From Photobacterium sp. GJ3 (GTDB lineage: Bacteria; Pseudomonadota; Gammaproteobacteria; Enterobacterales; Vibrionaceae): 64,000 bases of DNA. The position numbers and the translations under genes are program-made. Location: the NCBI RefSeq assembly GCF_018199995.1, contig NZ_CP073578.1:1674001-1738000 (forward strand), in the 5' to 3' direction. The notes under the pieces are model-generated. The model saw only the letters and a program-made list of their open reading frames with translations. It was not told the origin of the DNA and made no database searches. This document shows, one piece after another, positions 55,083 through 64,000 of this stretch (position 1 is its first letter; every line of letters starts with the position of its first letter).

Positions 55083-55634
55083 TTACTTCTTCTTAGGGGC
55101 AAGCATCATGGTCATTTGGCGACCTTCAACCCTAGTCGGGAAGCTCTCGACGACAGCGATGTCGGCCAGTTCATCCTTAATACGGTTGAGCAAGTCAATA
55201 CCCAGACCTTGGTGGGCCATTTCACGACCGCGGAAACGCAGCGTGACTTTACCCTTGTTGCCCTCTTCTAAAAAGCGAGTCAGGTTGCGCAGTTTTACCT
55301 GATAATCGCCTTCATCTGTACCAGGACGGAATTTAACTTCCTTCACTTGGATTTGTTTTTGCTTTTTCTTTTGCTCTTTAGCAGCCTTGCTCTTTTCGAA
55401 CAGGTACTTGCCATAGTCCATCACACGACAGACAGGTGGCTCGGCATTAGGGCTGATTTCAACGAGATCGACACCAGCTTCATTCGCTGCATTGATTGCT
55501 TCTTCAATCGAAACAACACCGATAGATTCGCCATCGATTCCAGTTAAACGAACTTCGCGTACGCCACGGATCTCACCATTGACACGGTGTGGGTTTTGCT
55601 TAACTGGTGCTTGAGTTCTTCTTCCGCCTTTAAT
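55083..55634 (-). CDS. infC: Translation initiation factor IF-3 (AUU start)
   Basis: 183-residue factor that binds the 30S subunit, prevents early joining of 50S and checks initiator pairing. True start is ATT at 55634-55632, preceded by GGAGGAATAAGGT, giving [20 protein letters not shown]; initiation-codon-only searches would miss the N-terminal 70 residues and begin at an internal Met in [12 protein letters not shown]. The rare AUU start underlies IF-3 autoregulation in E. coli: IF-3 discriminates against it. Both domains are present (linker near [19 protein letters not shown]). Starts 3 bases after the thrS stop. Confidence 0.97.
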   Translation of the reverse strand: MKGGRRTQAPVKQNPHRVNGEIRGVREVRLTGIDGESIGVVSIEEAINAANEAGVDLVEISPNAEPPVCRVMDYGKYLFEKSKAAKEQKKKQKQIQVKEVKFRPGTDEGDYQVKLRNLTRFLEEGNKGKVTLRFRGREMAHQGLGIDLLNRIKDELADIAVVESFPTRVEGRQMTMMLAPKKK

Positions 55635-55637
55635 ACC

Positions 55638-57566
55638 TTATTCCTCCAAAACATTGAGCTTTCGACTGCTAATTTCTTGCTGCATGTAAGCAACAAAATC
55701 ATCAATCTTAAATTTACCCAAATCGTTACCCTTGCGAGTACGAACCGCAATCTCGCCTGCTTCGACTTCTTTGTCGCCACAAACAAGCATATACGGAACT
55801 CGCTTCAAAGTATGTTCGCGGATTTTAAAGCCTATTTTCTCATTTCTCAAGTCCGCGTTGACTCTGATGCCACTTTTTTGCAGTTTTTCTACAACTTCAC
55901 GTACATATTCTGACTGGCTGTCAGTAATATTCATGACGACTGCTTGTTGTGGCGCCAACCAGGTTGGGAAATAACCCGCGTATTCTTCAATGAGGATACC
56001 GATGAAACGCTCAAGTGAACCCAGAATCGCGCGGTGAATCATCACAGGTGTGTGACGTTCGTTATCTTCACCGACATAAGTGGCACCCAAACGCTCAGGC
56101 AGAGCAAAGTCTAGCTGAACTGTTCCGCACTGCCAAGCACGATCCAGACAGTCATGCAGCGTAAATTCGATCTTCGGACCGTAGAATGCCCCCTCACCTT
56201 CCTGAATTTCATAAGGAATGCTCATCGATTCCAGTGCAATTTTCAGGTCAGATTCAGCGCGATCCCACATTTCGTCAGAACCCACACGCTTTTCAGGACG
56301 AGTCGACAATTTCACAACAATATTATTGAAACCAAATGTTTCATAGGTGTCGTAAACCATCTTAATACAGGAAGTCACTTCTTCTTGTACCTGATTCTCG
56401 GTACAGAAAATGTGGGCATCATCCTGCGTAAAACCACGGACACGCATCAGACCATGCAACGCGCCTGACGGCTCGTTACGGTGGCAACTGCCGAACTCAG
56501 CCATACGCAATGGCAAGTCACGGTAAGATTTCAGCCCCTGATTGAAGATCTGAACATGGCCCGGACAGTTCATTGGCTTGATCGCATACTCACGCTTTTC
56601 AGACTCAGTCGTGAACATGTTCTCCGCATATTTGTCCCAGTGGCCAGAACGTTCCCACAGCACGCGGTCCATCATCAGCGGACCTTTCACTTCCTGATAA
56701 TCATATTCAGTCAGTTTGTCGCGAACGAAGACTTCCAGCTCACGGAACACAGTCCAACCATTATGGTGCCAGAACACCATGCCGGGTGCTTCTTGCTGCA
56801 TATGATACAAATCAAGCTGCTTACCCAGTTTACGGTGGTCACGCTTCGCGGCTTCTTCCAGACGAGTCAGATGCGCTTTCAGCGCCTTTTTGTCGTGGAA
56901 TGCAGTGCCGTAGATCCGCTGAAGCATCTTGTTGTCGCTGTTTCCGCGCCAGTATGCGCCAGCAATATTCAGCAGTTTAAAGTGCTGACAGAAACTCATA
57001 TTCGGCACGTGCGGGCCGCGGCACATGTCGATATATTCTTCGTGATGGTACAAACCCGGGCGATCATCGCGCGAAACGTTCTCGTCCAGAATTTCCATTT
57101 TGTAAGGTTCGCCGCGAGATTCAAAGGTATCTCGCGCTTCCTGCCAACTGACTTTCTTCTTGATGACTTCGTATTTGGTTTTCGCCAGCTCGACCATACG
57201 TTTTTCGATCTTTTCCAGATCTTCGGTGGTCAGCGGCTGCTCCAAATCGACATCGTAATAGAAGCCGGAATCAATTGTTGGGCCGATCGCCATTTTCACA
57301 TCAGGATACAGTTGCTTGATCGCATGACCGAGCAGGTGAGCACAAGAGTGGCGAACGATTTCCAGACCGTCATCGTCTTTCGTGGTGATAATTTCCAGAT
57401 TAGCGTCGTGCTCAATCAGATCAGACGCATCAACACGGGTACCATCAACACGGCCGGCAATACAGGCTTTCGCCAGACCAGGACCGATTGATAGCGCAAC
57501 GTCCATCGTCGAAACCGGGTTATCAAACTGGCGTTGACTGCCGTCAGGAAGTGTAATTACAGGCAT
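55638..57566 (-). CDS. thrS: Threonyl-tRNA synthetase
   Basis: 642-residue class II synthetase, length equal to E. coli ThrS. Domains in order: TGS (about 1-61), editing domain with the [16 protein letters not shown] site (about 70-230), catalytic core with zinc ligands ([10 protein letters not shown], the CPGH Cys; DDAHIFC), and C-terminal anticodon-binding domain ([16 protein letters not shown]). In E. coli it represses its own translation through a leader operator; no clear operator is recognised by eye here. First gene of the thrS-infC-rpmI-rplT operon. Confidence 0.99.
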   Translation of the reverse strand: MPVITLPDGSQRQFDNPVSTMDVALSIGPGLAKACIAGRVDGTRVDASDLIEHDANLEIITTKDDDGLEIVRHSCAHLLGHAIKQLYPDVKMAIGPTIDSGFYYDVDLEQPLTTEDLEKIEKRMVELAKTKYEVIKKKVSWQEARDTFESRGEPYKMEILDENVSRDDRPGLYHHEEYIDMCRGPHVPNMSFCQHFKLLNIAGAYWRGNSDNKMLQRIYGTAFHDKKALKAHLTRLEEAAKRDHRKLGKQLDLYHMQQEAPGMVFWHHNGWTVFRELEVFVRDKLTEYDYQEVKGPLMMDRVLWERSGHWDKYAENMFTTESEKREYAIKPMNCPGHVQIFNQGLKSYRDLPLRMAEFGSCHRNEPSGALHGLMRVRGFTQDDAHIFCTENQVQEEVTSCIKMVYDTYETFGFNNIVVKLSTRPEKRVGSDEMWDRAESDLKIALESMSIPYEIQEGEGAFYGPKIEFTLHDCLDRAWQCGTVQLDFALPERLGATYVGEDNERHTPVMIHRAILGSLERFIGILIEEYAGYFPTWLAPQQAVVMNITDSQSEYVREVVEKLQKSGIRVNADLRNEKIGFKIREHTLKRVPYMLVCGDKEVEAGEIAVRTRKGNDLGKFKIDDFVAYMQQEISSRKLNVLEE

Positions 57567-57852
57567 TCATTGATCCTATGTTCAGTGGTGCCACATACCA
57601 AGTAGCACATGCAAGTTTTTGTTTGACCGACTGCCAAGATGCAGTACGGTGATGAGATTGTGTCTGTTTCGGTATGAATTTTGGTACAAATCAAAATTTC
57701 TGACCCCAGACTAAGACGCGAATTGTAATGGATTGACTCATAAAACTAAAGGAGGAAAAGCCTTTGGGATGTGAGTCACTTGCAAAAAAAGGCAAAAGTT
57801 GCTTTCATTTGTATAGGCAATTTAAAAGCGTGTACGGCGCAGAGACAACACC
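57567..57852. other. Divergent promoter region of thrS and hutC
   Basis: 286 bases between the two divergent genes. It holds the thrS leader, where a ThrS-binding tRNA-like structure would be expected, and a candidate HutC operator (57809-57820). No tRNA-like fold was established by eye. Confidence 0.5.
57809..57820 (+). promoter_or_regulatory. Candidate HutC operator near hutC
   Basis: TTGTATAGGCAA agrees with TTGTATATACAA at 10 of 12 positions. It lies 33 bases before hutC, which would fit autorepression; weaker than the site before hutI. Confidence 0.4.
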
Positions 57853-58560
57853 ATGGCAAACGCACCGCGTTATCAGCAAATCAAAGATTATCTCGATCAG
57901 AAAATTCAGAGCCGTGAATGGCCGCCGGGTTTCAAAATCCCAACCGAAATTGAGCTGTCCGAACAGTTTGAAGTCAGCCGGATGACGGCCAATAAAGCCA
58001 TTAAAGAGTTAGTCAATGAAGGCTACCTGGAGCGAACACCACGTCTGGGGACATTTGTGTGTAATAAGAAGGCAGAGTCTCCCCTGATGGAGATCCGTAA
58101 CATTGCCGCCGAAGTCACCAGTCGCGGCCACAAATATTCCAGTAAAGTGATCACCCAACAGCAAGTCAAAGCCAGAGATGATATTGCTTTAAGACTGGGT
58201 GTTCGCCATGACACCACGGTCTACTTTACACAAATCGTTCATTATGAAAACAGTGTCCCGATTCAGTTGGAAGAACGCTGGGTCAATCCGCATTTTGCCC
58301 CGGATTACATTCATCAGGACTTCACTTCACAGACCCCGAACGAATACCTGATGCAAACCTGTCCGCTGAGTGACATCGAGCACACGGTTGAGGCCATTTT
58401 ACCACCGCCGCACATCAGCGAACTGCTTGAAATCGCTGACGCATCGCCATGCCTGCTGCTGAACCGTCGTACCTGGAGCAGCACCAACCTGATCAGCACC
58501 GCATTGCTTTACCATCCGGGCGACAAGTACAAACTGAGCTCAAGAACACGCGTGAGCTGA
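57853..58560 (+). CDS. hutC: Histidine utilization repressor HutC
   Basis: 235-residue GntR-family repressor of the hut genes; urocanate is the usual inducer. N-terminal winged helix (PRYQQIKDYLDQKIQSREWP, then ELSEQFEVSRMTANKAIKEL as the helix-turn-helix, about 5-70) and C-terminal UTRA ligand domain (about 90-230; VYFTQIVHYENSVPIQLEER). Length typical. It heads the hut cluster, with a candidate operator upstream. Confidence 0.96.
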   Translation: MANAPRYQQIKDYLDQKIQSREWPPGFKIPTEIELSEQFEVSRMTANKAIKELVNEGYLERTPRLGTFVCNKKAESPLMEIRNIAAEVTSRGHKYSSKVITQQQVKARDDIALRLGVRHDTTVYFTQIVHYENSVPIQLEERWVNPHFAPDYIHQDFTSQTPNEYLMQTCPLSDIEHTVEAILPPPHISELLEIADASPCLLLNRRTWSSTNLISTALLYHPGDKYKLSSRTRVS

Positions 58561-58605
58561 TCCCGCCCTCGCCCCCTTCGACGCATTCAACACACGATCC
58601 TGTCA

Positions 58606-58635
58606 CCAGCACCTGAACACTGATTCAGGTGCTGG
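58606..58635. terminator. Strong hairpin after hutC
   Basis: CCAGCACCTGAA pairs perfectly with TTCAGGTGCTGG around a 6-base loop, 45 bases past hutC. No T run follows, so it may end or partly attenuate hutC transcription, or stabilise its mRNA. Confidence 0.55.
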
Positions 58636-58817
58636 CTTCACATTCACCACACCATTTCAGCCTTTCCTTTGCAGATGCCCCCAATCGGCTATGCGCCTGG
58701 TTGTACCTCAAAGCTGGATTTTTTCTGTATTGAATCAGATTGTTAATAGAATCATTCAATATCGATCACATTTTTATTACATCATGTCTTGAGTTTTATC
58801 TGATTTCAGACTTTAAT

Positions 58818-58829
58818 TTGTATATACAT
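58818..58829 (+). promoter_or_regulatory. Candidate HutC operator ahead of hutI
   Basis: TTGTATATACAT contains the perfect palindrome TGTATATACA (58819-58828), matching the HutC operator type. It lies 31 bases before the hutI start, so HutC binding would block the hutIGUH promoter. Confidence 0.7.
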
Positions 58830-58859
58830 AAACAACACACTCAAGAGACGCTGCATCCT

Positions 58860-60083
58860 ATGGAACGCATTCTGACCCATCTGAACCTCGTCACCATGGC
58901 ACCTGATCACGGATATCAGGTCATTGAGAATGCCATGGTGATCATCCGTGAAGGCAAGATCAGCTATGCCGGTCCCTATCAGGCTGACTTACTGAGCCAA
59001 ACCAAGGGTGAAGTGATGGATTGCCAGCAAGCCCTTGTGACACCGGGATTGATTGATTGCCATACCCATCTGGTCTTTGCCGGTAACCGGGCCAATGAAT
59101 TTGAGCAGCGTCTGAATGGCGTCCCCTACGAAACCATTGCCAAAGCTGGTGGCGGTATCTTGTCGACGGTGCGTGCAACCCGCGATGCCACAGAAGATGA
59201 ATTGTTCTCGCTTGCGATGGAACGTTTGGCGGGCCTGAAGCGTGACGGCGTCACGACTGTCGAAATCAAATCCGGGTACGGCCTGACGACAAATGATGAA
59301 CTGAAAATGCTTCGTGTGGCCCGCCGGATTGGCGAACAGGCCGATATCAAAGTCTCAACCACCCTGCTGGCGGCCCACGCGCTGCCCCCTGAATTTGCAG
59401 GACGCAGTGACGATTACATCACGCTGGTATGCGACGAAATTATTCCTGCAGCAGCAAAAGAAAACCTTGCAGATGCCGTAGACGTGTTCTGTGAAGGGAT
59501 CGGATTTTCAACGGCACAAAGTGCACGAGTTTTCGAAGCAGCCAACGCCCACGGCCTGATGATTAAAGGCCATACAGAACAGCTTTCCAATCTGGGCGGC
59601 AGTGCACTGGCAGCCCGGATGGGCGCAAAATCAGTCGACCATATTGAGTATCTGGACGAAGCCGGTGTCGATGCGCTGGCAGCACACAACACAGTCGCGA
59701 CCCTGCTACCGGGCGCCTTCTATTTCCTGCGGGAGACACAGCAGCCCCCGATTGCATTGCTTCGTGAAAAAGGCGTGCCGATGGCAATCTCGACCGATTT
59801 CAACCCCGGCACCTCTCCGATTGCTTCACTGCGCACCATGATGAACATGGCCTGCACTTTCTTCCGCTTAACGCCAGAAGAGTGCCTGCGCGGTGTCACC
59901 GTGAATGCGGCTCAGGCACTGGGCATGCAGGAGAGCTGTGGTCAGATTCAGGTCGGCATGGCCGCCGATCTGGCCCTGTGGCGCGTCAGTTCACCGGCAG
60001 AGCTGTCCTATCGGATGGGGGTTCCGGATTTAATTGCCCGCGTCGTGGACGGTGAATTCTTTTATCAACCGGACAACCGGTAA
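58860..60083 (+). CDS. hutI: Imidazolonepropionase HutI
   Basis: 407-residue zinc/iron amidohydrolase that hydrolyses imidazolone-5-propionate to formimidoylglutamate, third step of histidine breakdown. Metal-site motif [12 protein letters not shown] near residue 70, KGHTEQLSN near 245 and STDFNPGT near 315. Start ATG 58860; a longer frame upstream covers the operator and is not used. First of four genes read together (hutI-hutG-hutU-hutH). Confidence 0.97.
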   Translation: MERILTHLNLVTMAPDHGYQVIENAMVIIREGKISYAGPYQADLLSQTKGEVMDCQQALVTPGLIDCHTHLVFAGNRANEFEQRLNGVPYETIAKAGGGILSTVRATRDATEDELFSLAMERLAGLKRDGVTTVEIKSGYGLTTNDELKMLRVARRIGEQADIKVSTTLLAAHALPPEFAGRSDDYITLVCDEIIPAAAKENLADAVDVFCEGIGFSTAQSARVFEAANAHGLMIKGHTEQLSNLGGSALAARMGAKSVDHIEYLDEAGVDALAAHNTVATLLPGAFYFLRETQQPPIALLREKGVPMAISTDFNPGTSPIASLRTMMNMACTFFRLTPEECLRGVTVNAAQALGMQESCGQIQVGMAADLALWRVSSPAELSYRMGVPDLIARVVDGEFFYQPDNR

Positions 60084-60095
60084 ACAGGAGGCTGT

Positions 60096-61103
60096 ATGCC
60101 AATCGAAATGAATGTCTGGCAAGGACGCAGTGATCCTGAAGACGGCAACAAAGGCTTGCGCTGGCATCAAAAAGTCCAGCCAGCCGATCAGGCGAATGAC
60201 AGCGGCATAATGCTGCTGGGTTTTGCCTGCGATGAAGGCGTTTCCCGCAATAAAGGCCGGACAGGTGCCTATGATGCCCCCGTGGCGATTCGTCGCGCGC
60301 TGGCCAATCTGGCCTGGCATCACGAAGGACCCGTCTATGACGGCGGCAACATCAGCTGTGATGACGGCAATCTCGAGCTGGCCCAGTATCGTCTGGGGGA
60401 AGATGTCAGCCGCGCCCTGCGCCAGAAGCACAAAGTCATCGTTTTTGGCGGCGGACACGAAGTTGCCTGGGGCTCCTTTCAGGGGATTGGCAATTATTTG
60501 CTGCAAAAACAGCAGGTGATCGCAGAAGGCAGCGACGCCGCTCATCCGCCTCGGATCGGCATCATCAACTTCGACGCTCATTTTGATCTGCGCAACCCGC
60601 CGGGTGGCCAGCAATCAGAAAAAGGCAGTTCAGGCACCCCGTTTCATCAGGCTGCCCGCTTTTGTGAGCTGCACAACTGGCCGTTTAAATATGCCTGCCT
60701 GGGGCTGGCTCGCACCAGCAATACTCAGGCGCTGTATGAAAAAGCCGATCGCCTGGGCGTGCTGTACAAAGATGACCATGAACTGACTTATGCAAACATC
60801 GAGCAGACGCTGGTCGAACTGCAACGTTTCATTGACCAATGTGATCATCTGTATCTGACCATTGATCTGGATGTCTTCCCGGCAACCGTTGCCCCCGGCG
60901 TCAGCGCCCCGGCAGCACGCGGCGTGCCATTCGACATCGTTGAAATGCTGCTGGAACCGATTTTAAAAGCCAGAACCCCAAAAGGTGAATCCAAGATTCT
61001 CGTGGCGGATCTGGCGGAATACAACCCTCGTTTTGACATTGATCATCAAACTGCACGGTTAGCTGCACGGCTGGCCTGGACAATCGCCCGCGCGATTCGC
61101 TGA
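60096..61103 (+). CDS. hutG: Formimidoylglutamase HutG
   Basis: 335-residue ureohydrolase (arginase family) that splits formimidoylglutamate into glutamate and formamide, the last step of this hut pathway. Manganese-site motifs: [11 protein letters not shown] (His), NFDAHFDLR (Asp-His-Asp) and [20 protein letters not shown] (Asp-Asp). Lies 12 bases after hutI. Confidence 0.96.
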   Translation: MPIEMNVWQGRSDPEDGNKGLRWHQKVQPADQANDSGIMLLGFACDEGVSRNKGRTGAYDAPVAIRRALANLAWHHEGPVYDGGNISCDDGNLELAQYRLGEDVSRALRQKHKVIVFGGGHEVAWGSFQGIGNYLLQKQQVIAEGSDAAHPPRIGIINFDAHFDLRNPPGGQQSEKGSSGTPFHQAARFCELHNWPFKYACLGLARTSNTQALYEKADRLGVLYKDDHELTYANIEQTLVELQRFIDQCDHLYLTIDLDVFPATVAPGVSAPAARGVPFDIVEMLLEPILKARTPKGESKILVADLAEYNPRFDIDHQTARLAARLAWTIARAIR

Positions 61104-61128
61104 TGCGAAAAGCGGCAAGGAGAGCAAC

Positions 61129-62811
61129 ATGACACAACAAGATTCACGACTGGACACAACCCGGACTATCAAAGCGCCAACCGGCACTCAGCTGAACGCA
61201 AAATCCTGGCTGACCGAAGCCCCGTTGCGCATGCTGATGAACAACCTGCACCCGGATGTGGCTGAACACCCACATTCGCTGGTTGTTTACGGTGGCATTG
61301 GCCGTGCAGCCCGTAACTGGGAATGTTATGACAAAATCGTTGAAGTACTGAAGCGTCTTGAAGATGACGAAACGCTGCTGGTTCAGTCGGGTAAACCTGT
61401 GGGTGTTTTCAAAACACACAGCAACGCACCCCGCGTCTTGATTGCCAACTCAAACATTGTTCCGCACTGGGCAAACTGGGAACACTTCAACGAGCTGGAT
61501 AAAAAAGGCCTGATGATGTATGGCCAGATGACTGCGGGCAGCTGGATTTACATCGGCTCTCAAGGCATCGTTCAGGGCACATACGAAACTTTTGTTGCCA
61601 TGGCCCGCCAGCACTTTAACGGTGATGCATCTGGTCGCTGGGTACTGACCGGCGGCTTGGGCGGCATGGGTGGTGCTCAACCTCTTGCTGCAACCATGGC
61701 TGGCTTCTCGATGATTGCGGTTGAATGTGATGAATCACGAATCGATTACCGCCTGCGAACTGGCTATGTAGATTGCAAAGCAACCACGCTGGATGAAGCT
61801 TTGGCGATTATTGAAGAATCAAAACAAACCGGCAAAGCTGTTTCCGTGGGCCTGCTGGGCAACGCCGCCGATATCTTCCCTGAGCTGGTGAAGCGTGGCA
61901 TCGTGCCAGACTGCACCACAGACCAGACCTCAGCGCACGATCCGCTGAACGGCTATCTGCCAAAAGGCTGGACCATGGCATATGCAGCAGAAATGCGTCA
62001 GAAAGACGAAGCCGCCGTTGTCAAAGCTGCAAAAGAATCCATGGCCGTTCAGGTTCAGGCGATGCTGGATCTTCAGAAAGCCGGTTCTGCAACCGTAGAC
62101 TACGGCAACAACATCCGTCAGATGGCACTGGAAGAAGGCGTAGAAAACGCATTTGATTTCCCTGGATTTGTACCGGCTTACATCCGCCCACTGTTCTGTG
62201 AAGGCGTCGGTCCGTTCCGTTGGGCTGCCCTGTCCGGCGATCCGGAAGATATCTATAAAACAGACCAGAAAGTCAAAGAGCTGATCCCGGATAACCCGCA
62301 CCTGCACAACTGGCTGGACATGGCACGTGAGCGTATCCAGTTCCAGGGACTGCCGGCACGTATCTGCTGGGTCGGTCTGAAAGACCGTGCCCGTCTGGGT
62401 CTGGCATTTAATGAAATGGTTCGTAACGGTGAGCTGAAAGCGCCAATCGTCATTGGCCGTGACCATCTGGACTCAGGTTCTGTCTCCAGCCCTAACCGCG
62501 AAACCGAAGGCATGATGGATGGTTCAGACACTGTGTCTGACTGGCCGTTGCTGAACGCTCTGCTGAACACAGCGTCCGGGGCAACCTGGGTTTCACTGCA
62601 CCACGGTGGTGGCGTAGGCATGGGCTTCTCCCAGCACTCTGGTATGGTGATTGTGTGTGACGGGACGGATGAAGCTGAAGAGCGCATTCGCCGCGTCCTG
62701 CGTAACGACCCAGGCACAGGTGTGATGCGTCACGCTGATGCCGGTTACGACATCGCCATCAACTGTGCCAAAGAGCAGGGCCTGGATCTGCCAATGATCA
62801 CTGACAAATAA
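61129..62811 (+). CDS. hutU: Urocanate hydratase HutU
   Basis: 560-residue NAD-dependent enzyme that hydrates urocanate to imidazolone propionate, second step of the pathway. Landmarks: [20 protein letters not shown] near residue 165 (NAD-binding glycines), [18 protein letters not shown] near 265, and the active-site Cys region [20 protein letters not shown] near 405-425. Length equals the family norm (about 557-560). Lies 25 bases after hutG. Confidence 0.98.
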   Translation: MTQQDSRLDTTRTIKAPTGTQLNAKSWLTEAPLRMLMNNLHPDVAEHPHSLVVYGGIGRAARNWECYDKIVEVLKRLEDDETLLVQSGKPVGVFKTHSNAPRVLIANSNIVPHWANWEHFNELDKKGLMMYGQMTAGSWIYIGSQGIVQGTYETFVAMARQHFNGDASGRWVLTGGLGGMGGAQPLAATMAGFSMIAVECDESRIDYRLRTGYVDCKATTLDEALAIIEESKQTGKAVSVGLLGNAADIFPELVKRGIVPDCTTDQTSAHDPLNGYLPKGWTMAYAAEMRQKDEAAVVKAAKESMAVQVQAMLDLQKAGSATVDYGNNIRQMALEEGVENAFDFPGFVPAYIRPLFCEGVGPFRWAALSGDPEDIYKTDQKVKELIPDNPHLHNWLDMARERIQFQGLPARICWVGLKDRARLGLAFNEMVRNGELKAPIVIGRDHLDSGSVSSPNRETEGMMDGSDTVSDWPLLNALLNTASGATWVSLHHGGGVGMGFSQHSGMVIVCDGTDEAEERIRRVLRNDPGTGVMRHADAGYDIAINCAKEQGLDLPMITDK

Positions 62812-62831
62812 TTCGAGCAGGAACACACACT

Positions 62832-64000
62832 ATGTACGCATTAGAAATCATCCCGGGAAAACTGAATCTGAAGCAGCTGCGTGAAGTCAGCCGCAACCCG
62901 GTCACCTTATCTCTGCATGATTCTGCGCTCGAAGGCATGCGAATCAGTACCGAAGCTGTCGAGAAGATCATTCGTGAAGACCGTGTCGTATACGGCATCA
63001 ACACCGGTTTTGGCCTGCTGGCCAACACCCGGATTGCGGTTGAAGATCTGGAAACACTGCAGCGCAGTATTGTCCTGTCACACGCCGCCGGTATTGGCGA
63101 ATTCATGGACGACGCCACGGTACGTCTGATGATGGTGCTGAAGATTAACAGCCTGTCCCGTGGTTTCTCCGGCATCCGCCCTGAAGTGGTGAATGCACTG
63201 ATCACGCTAGTGAATGCAGAAGTTTACCCATGCATTCCGAAGAAAGGTTCCGTCGGCGCATCCGGCGATCTGGCACCACTGGCACACATGAGCACCGTGT
63301 TACTGGGTGAAGGTCAGGCACGTCACAACGGCGAAATCATTTCTGGTGCTGATGCACTGAAAATTGCAGGCCTGGCACCGATTGTTCTGGCCCCGAAAGA
63401 AGGTCTCGCGCTGCTGAATGGTACGCAAGCGTCCACAGCCTTTGCGCTGGAAGGCTTATTTGCCGCAGAAGATCTCTTCTCTGCAGCGACAGTTTGCGGT
63501 GCAATGTCTGTTGATGCAGCGCTGGGCAGCCGTCGTCCGTTCGACCCGCGCATTCACAGCGTTCGTGGTCATCGCAGCCAGATGGATTCCGCAGCCGCTT
63601 ATCGCCACATGCTGGATCACAACAGTGAAATCGGTAACTCCCATGTTGACTGCGAAAAAGTACAGGACCCATACTCTCTGCGCTGCCAGCCACAGGTGAT
63701 GGGCGCGTGTCTGCAACAAATCCGTCAGGCGGCAGAAGTCCTGCTGGTTGAGTCGAATGCAGTGTCCGACAACCCGCTTGTTTTCGCGGAAGATGACGAC
63801 ATCATCTCAGGCGGTAACTTCCATGCAGAACCGGTTGCTATGGCCGCAGATAATCTGGCTCTGGCGATTGCCGAAATTGGCAGCCTGTCTGAGCGCCGCA
63901 TGGCGCTACTGATTGACAGCGCACTGAGCAAACTGCCACCGTTCCTGGTCGATAATGGCGGTGTGAACTCAGGCTTTATGATTGCGCAAGTCACGTCAGC
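62832..64000 (+). CDS. hutH: Histidine ammonia-lyase HutH (3' end beyond window)
   Basis: About 390 of an expected 510 residues are visible. The enzyme removes ammonia from histidine to give urocanate. The self-forming MIO cofactor comes from Ala-Ser-Gly in [17 protein letters not shown] near residue 143; [10 protein letters not shown] near 53 holds the catalytic Tyr. Later [11 protein letters not shown] and NPLVF also fit. Start ATG 62832 with AGCAGGAA upstream, 20 bases after hutU. Confidence 0.97.
   Translation, partial: MYALEIIPGKLNLKQLREVSRNPVTLSLHDSALEGMRISTEAVEKIIREDRVVYGINTGFGLLANTRIAVEDLETLQRSIVLSHAAGIGEFMDDATVRLMMVLKINSLSRGFSGIRPEVVNALITLVNAEVYPCIPKKGSVGASGDLAPLAHMSTVLLGEGQARHNGEIISGADALKIAGLAPIVLAPKEGLALLNGTQASTAFALEGLFAAEDLFSAATVCGAMSVDAALGSRRPFDPRIHSVRGHRSQMDSAAAYRHMLDHNSEIGNSHVDCEKVQDPYSLRCQPQVMGACLQQIRQAAEVLLVESNAVSDNPLVFAEDDDIISGGNFHAEPVAMAADNLALAIAEIGSLSERRMALLIDSALSKLPPFLVDNGGVNSGFMIAQVTS

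Larger units (their letters stand above)
58561..58859. other. Intergenic region between hutC and hutI
   Basis: 299 bases. Contains a perfect 12-bp hairpin (58606-58635) and the candidate HutC operator (58818-58829) overlapping the hutI promoter region. Confidence 0.6.

Noticed and set aside
56481..57491. A 336-codon open frame opposite thrS, and similar long frames opposite pheT (49470-50156), pheS (50849-51415) and the TonB receptor (52402-53343)
   Set aside because: They are antisense shadows of highly conserved genes, with no ribosome sites and His/Phe/Thr-rich unnatural composition.

Overview
The window is chromosomal DNA from a marine gammaproteobacterium of the Vibrionaceae, most likely Photobacterium or a close relative. 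This rests on gene content and order: thrS-infC-rpmI-rplT followed by pheS-pheT-ihfA and btuC/btuD; a hutC-hutI-hutG-hutU-hutH cluster; divergent folE and moeA-moeB; a selO/aroH neighbourhood; a GH19 chitinase with two chitin-binding modules; and roughly 48-50% GC. I see no insertion sequence, integrase, prophage or CRISPR array. The genus is an inference.

Layout. 1-6.4 kb, all minus strand: the start of a lipoprotein gene, a POT-family peptide symporter, an FAD amine/amino-acid oxidase and an LdtD-type L,D-transpeptidase. 6.7-9.5 kb: folE facing moeA-moeB, two GTP/pterin-related pathways. 9.6-22 kb: an orphan peptide-binding protein, cvfB, an unknown two-helix membrane protein, selO, a degenerate PEP-synthase-like domain protein beside aroH, yajQ, the chitinase, a DnaJ-related protein and a pirin. 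22-30 kb: lpxL, a candidate small RNA, a small winged-helix regulator, and an operon encoding a DUF2760 membrane protein and two divergent Hsp70s, the second fused to a DUF3731-type C-terminal region and broken by a one-base frameshift. 29.7-31.3 kb holds small accessory genes: a KorA/TrfB-like regulator, a 102-aa protein with a structured leader and a 16-codon upstream reading frame, tRNA-Pro and a zinc-ribbon protein. 31.7-43.9 kb is accessory metabolism, transport and regulation: an alanine/glycine symporter, a PixA/AidA-family protein, a frameshifted EamA exporter with its AraC regulator, a second orphan OppA-like protein, HAD phosphatases, a PheC-like binding protein, an AraC regulator with a pseudo-receiver domain, a frameshifted SnoaL-like gene and a HiPIP. 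43.9-57.6 kb is the translation/IHF/B12 supercluster, all minus strand, with tRNA-Cys at its end and with astE and a TonB receptor inserted. 57.8-64 kb is the hut operon, with candidate HutC operators; hutH runs off the end.

The most interesting system is the DUF2760-Hsp70-Hsp70/DUF3731 operon. It looks like a dedicated, membrane-linked Hsp70 pair with no J-protein or GrpE alongside, preceded by a weak heat-shock-like promoter candidate and a cluster of TTGCAA palindromes. Second are the nested-hairpin leader with its own small reading frame ahead of the 102-aa protein, the PEP-synthase-derived pseudoenzyme beside aroH, and the candidate small RNA ending in a UUCG terminator. Three genes carry single-base frameshifts, each explicable at a short G/C run, while their downstream frames stay intact. 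This points to sequencing error, very recent mutation or slippage rather than old pseudogenes.
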